12,900 bases of DNA from Oribacterium sp. UBA3737 (lineage in GTDB: Bacteria; Bacillota_A; Clostridia; Lachnospirales; Lachnospiraceae), in the NCBI GenBank assembly GCA_002371295.1, contig DFGZ01000191.1, positions 1 through 12,900 of the forward strand, written 5' to 3'. The notes under the pieces are model-generated. The model had not been told where the DNA came from and did no database searches. It worked only from the letters and a program-made list of their open reading frames with translations. Of this stretch, positions 12,870-12,900 are shown one piece after another. Position 1 is the first letter of the stretch; every line of letters begins with the position of its first letter. A program made the translations under genes and the position numbers.

Positions 12870-12900
12870 CTTCTTACCTCTTGGAAATTGCAAAATTTTT

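Larger units (their letters stand above)
7013..12900. mobile_element. Integrated element, left end and interior (right end outside window)
   Basis: The left end is placed at 7013-7040, where rubrerythrin coding is interrupted, next to presumed integrase arm repeats and an inward-reading tyrosine recombinase. The interior carries regulator genes (WYL, RHH), an AT-rich cargo operon and a second recombinase. No conjugation, replication or phage structural gene is visible in this part, so its class (ICE, mobilisable island, phage satellite) cannot be decided. Confidence 0.65.

Noticed and set aside
7013..12900. Reading the element as a complete prophage or conjugative element
   Set aside because: No capsid, portal, terminase, relaxase, coupling protein, VirB4 or replication gene is seen in this part. 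Only the left portion is available.

Overview
The window looks like a chromosomal segment of an anaerobic, low-to-mid GC Firmicute, most likely a gut or rumen Lachnospiraceae-type Clostridium relative. Supporting signs are a cofactor-independent phosphoglycerate mutase, secreted choline/cell-wall-binding-repeat proteins, a secreted FMN/FAD fumarate-reductase-like flavoprotein, a rubrerythrin remnant, strong GGAGG-type ribosome binding sites and many clean intrinsic terminators. The taxonomic call is inference from gene content, not from a marker gene.

Left part (1-7012), resident chromosome. Almost every gene is on the minus strand. From right to left along the minus strand: the 3' end of a rubrerythrin gene followed by a 42-residue single-pass membrane protein; a 696-residue Tat/lipoprotein-type flavin reductase; two related secreted cell-wall-binding-repeat proteins; a cyclic-nucleotide-binding-domain protein without a DNA-binding domain; and gpmI, which runs off the left edge just after its metal-binding Asp-His pair. 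Most of these units end in their own hairpin terminator, so they look like separately transcribed genes rather than one operon. Between the cNMP-domain gene and the first cell-wall gene there is a free-standing plus-strand transcription unit (about 2256-2466). It has a good sigma-A promoter, no convincing ORF, two near-identical hairpins 54 bases apart and a strong bidirectional terminator. It is my best candidate for an undescribed small RNA.

Right part (about 7013-12900), integrated mobile element. The minus-strand reading frame of rubrerythrin breaks off at about 7013-7040, beside a 7-bp inverted repeat. Directly inside come direct repeats that look like integrase arm sites, then a 403-residue tyrosine recombinase reading inward. 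The interior holds a WYL-domain transcription factor and a ribbon-helix-helix protein (minus strand), and then an AT-rich three-gene plus-strand operon: a zinc-ribbon/CFI-box protein, a 63-residue Ada-like zinc mini-protein and a predicted lipoprotein. A second, minimal 187-residue tyrosine recombinase lies at the right edge. The right end of the element is not in the window.

How the parts fit: the integrase and its presumed arm repeats mobilise the element into rubrerythrin. The WYL and RHH proteins are plausible element regulators. The three-gene operon is the most obvious cargo; its function is unknown. No rRNA, tRNA or CRISPR array was seen.
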